A DNA stretch of 34,188 bases from Marmoricola sp. (lineage in GTDB: Bacteria > Actinomycetota > Actinomycetes > Propionibacteriales > Nocardioidaceae). The DNA lies in contig JAOPXD010000105.1 of NCBI GenBank assembly GCA_025965315.1, forward strand, positions 1-34,188, read 5' to 3'. Under the pieces are notes generated by a model. That model ran no database searches and was not told the origin of the DNA. It saw only the letters and a program-made list of their open reading frames with translations. Made by a program: the position numbers and the translations under genes. This document shows positions 33,052 through 34,188 of this stretch, one piece after another. Each line of letters opens with the position of its first letter. Positions within the stretch are counted from its first letter, which is position 1.

Positions 33052-33711
33052 TCAGGCGAGCTGGTTCTCCAGGGTGAGCGCGGACGGCGGGAAGCACCGG
33101 CAGAAGATCTCCCACGCCGCAGCACTGCCGTCGACCTGGAGCTGCCCGACGAGGTCCTCGCGACGTGCTCCCCGGTTGAGCCCGAAGAGCCCGACGGCGG
33201 TCCCGGTAATCGTCAGGTCCGGCTCGGCTCCGGCGTCGGCCCGTCGGAGCCTGCCGTCGACGACCTCGATCCAGTGCTCCTCGCCGTCGATCAGGTACCG
33301 GACCCGCAGGTCCGCCCCGACGGCACCCGCCGGGTCGAAGAGCGCCGCGCTCCCGCCGAAGACGGCCGCGCGCGGCCGGACCGCGCCCACCGGCGCCTGC
33401 AGGTAGGGCATCCCGAACTGGGCGATCGCGCGCAGGACCGGACGGATCCGGACGCCGTCGCGGGTCAGCCGGTAAACGGTGCGGGCCGCCGGCGCCGGGA
33501 GGTCGTGCTGCTCGACCAGTCCCGCGTTCTCCAGGCTGCGCAGCCGCTCGGTCAGCAGGTTGGTGGCAACGCCGGGCAGTCCCGCCTTGAGGTCGGTGAA
33601 CCGGGCGTCCCCCATCGAGAGCTCGCGCAGCACGAGCAGCGTCCAACGATCGCCGACCAGGTCGAGAGCGGTCGCGATCGTGCAGTACTGGTCGTACGTC
33701 TTCGTGGGCAC
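33052..33711 (-). CDS. HxlR-type winged-helix regulator with C-terminal SCP2-like domain
   Basis: This 219-residue protein begins MPTKTYDQYCTIATALDLVG, the HxlR opening, with the cysteine near the start that senses oxidants or aldehydes in some members. DRWTLLVLRELSMGDARFTD and LLTERLRSLENAGLVEQ form the winged helix. The C-terminal half (RVRYLIDGEEHWIEVVDGRL, DLTITGTAVGLFGL) resembles a sterol-carrier-like (SCP2) fold that may bind a hydrophobic ligand. The GTG at 33711 gives the natural start; the frame continues upstream only as non-coding text. It is divergent from an MFS efflux gene, the usual arrangement for a repressor of its own neighbour. Confidence 0.87.
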   Translation of the reverse strand: MPTKTYDQYCTIATALDLVGDRWTLLVLRELSMGDARFTDLKAGLPGVATNLLTERLRSLENAGLVEQHDLPAPAARTVYRLTRDGVRIRPVLRAIAQFGMPYLQAPVGAVRPRAAVFGGSAALFDPAGAVGADLRVRYLIDGEEHWIEVVDGRLRRADAGAEPDLTITGTAVGLFGLNRGARREDLVGQLQVDGSAAAWEIFCRCFPPSALTLENQLA

Positions 33712-33726
33712 GGGACCAGAATAAGT

Positions 33727-33763
33727 TAGTTGTGATTTTGAATCAAGTAGTTGATTTTCTAAA
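33727..33763. promoter_or_regulatory. AT-rich operator between HxlR-type and MFS genes
   Basis: This low-GC patch contains a direct repeat TAGTTG (33727-33732 and 33748-33753, 21 bp apart, two helical turns) and an inverted TGATT/AATCA (33733-33745). It is the probable binding site of the regulator and shared promoter region. Confidence 0.65.
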
Positions 33764-33787
33764 CCATGATGGTCTACGGTCCTCGTC

Positions 33788-34188
33788 ATGACCTCCTCGA
33801 CAACCGCGACCCGTGTCGTGAGCCCCTGGGCCATCCTCGGCGTGACCGCAGTGGCCTCCTTCATGGTCTTCCTCGACACCCAGGTCCTGTTCGTCGCGTT
33901 CGACGACATCACCCGCAGCTTCCCGTCGGTCTCGTTCGCGACGATGTCCTGGACGCTCTCGGCGTACACGATCGCGCTGGCCGCAGCACTGGTCCCGGCC
34001 GGCCGGATGGCCGACCGGATCGGGCGTCGACGGATGTTCGTCATCGGGCTGGTCCTCTTCACGGTGGCCTCGGTGCTGTGCGCGGTCGCCACCTCCCCCG
34101 CCGTCCTGATCGGGTTCCGGGTCGTCCAGGCGCTGGGTGCCGCGGCGTTGATCCCGGCCGCCCTGGCGATCCTGCTCTCGGCTTTCCC
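33788..34188 (+). CDS. MFS drug-efflux transporter, DHA2 type (partial)
   Basis: The window holds the first 133 residues; the gene runs past the end. ATG at 33788 starts MTSSTTATRVVSPWAILGVT followed by helices AVASFMVFLDTQVLFVAFDD and SWTLSAYTIALAAALVPAGR. The segment GRMADRIGRRRMFVIG is the MFS motif A. The first helix's FLDTQVLFVA resembles the DHA2 pattern FLDxTIVNVA, so this is probably a 14-helix exporter of the EmrB/QacA type. It faces the HxlR-type gene divergently and is likely its regulatory target. Confidence 0.9.
   Translation, partial: MTSSTTATRVVSPWAILGVTAVASFMVFLDTQVLFVAFDDITRSFPSVSFATMSWTLSAYTIALAAALVPAGRMADRIGRRRMFVIGLVLFTVASVLCAVATSPAVLIGFRVVQALGAAALIPAALAILLSAF

Overview
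The window is high-GC DNA with many GTG starts and actinobacterial hallmarks: an nrdR-nrdJ operon for B12-dependent ribonucleotide reductase, lexA divergent from a LysM membrane gene with TCGAAC-type SOS boxes, LprG/LppX-like lipoprotein, DUF3052, DUF2207-LemA and HflX. The gene style and short repeats resembling GGTTTCGACAAGCTCAACCA suggest Nocardioidaceae (Nocardioides-like). That placement is inference from style, not a database result.

Bases 1-9700 look accessory. They hold a macrodomain gene, two tandem paralogous secreted proteins, orphan hypotheticals, a decayed second macrodomain copy (about 3403-3555), a solitary HNH endonuclease of the modified-DNA restriction type, a translationally coupled DUF2188-DUF1883 pair behind a dense cluster of hairpins, a DyP peroxidase with an upstream palindrome, a HigB-type toxin with a HigA/ImmA-type antitoxin-protease, and a second zincin-like metallopeptidase whose reading frame has a TAA near its apparent N-terminus.

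Bases 9700-19100 are mainly housekeeping and regulation: nrdJ and nrdR, transcribed leftward behind two NrdR boxes 31 bp apart; a small membrane protein; two cyclic-nucleotide-binding-fold proteins, one with a Crp HTH and one without; a leftward cluster of three small genes ending in DUF3052; a YhhN-family lysoplasmalogenase; and the SOS pair LysM protein/lexA, which share at least three LexA boxes.

Bases 19100-34188 carry an MFS transporter, a lipoprotein, a calycin-like protein overlapping a RibD_C reductase, a fibronectin-III secreted protein preceded by a frameshifted FN3 relic, a DinG-like helicase, a DUF2207-LemA membrane pair, a large secreted protein with five Ig-like (choice-of-anchor D) repeats, hflX, two tiny overlapping acidic genes with their own strong terminator, an SDR dehydrogenase, and an HxlR-type regulator divergent from an MFS drug-efflux gene cut by the window end.

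I found no CRISPR array, rRNA, convincing tRNA, transposase or phage structural gene. The least explained elements are the hairpin cluster and coupled DUF pair at 4712-5352, the HigBA/zincin block at 7071-9702, and the two small acidic genes at 31749-32023.
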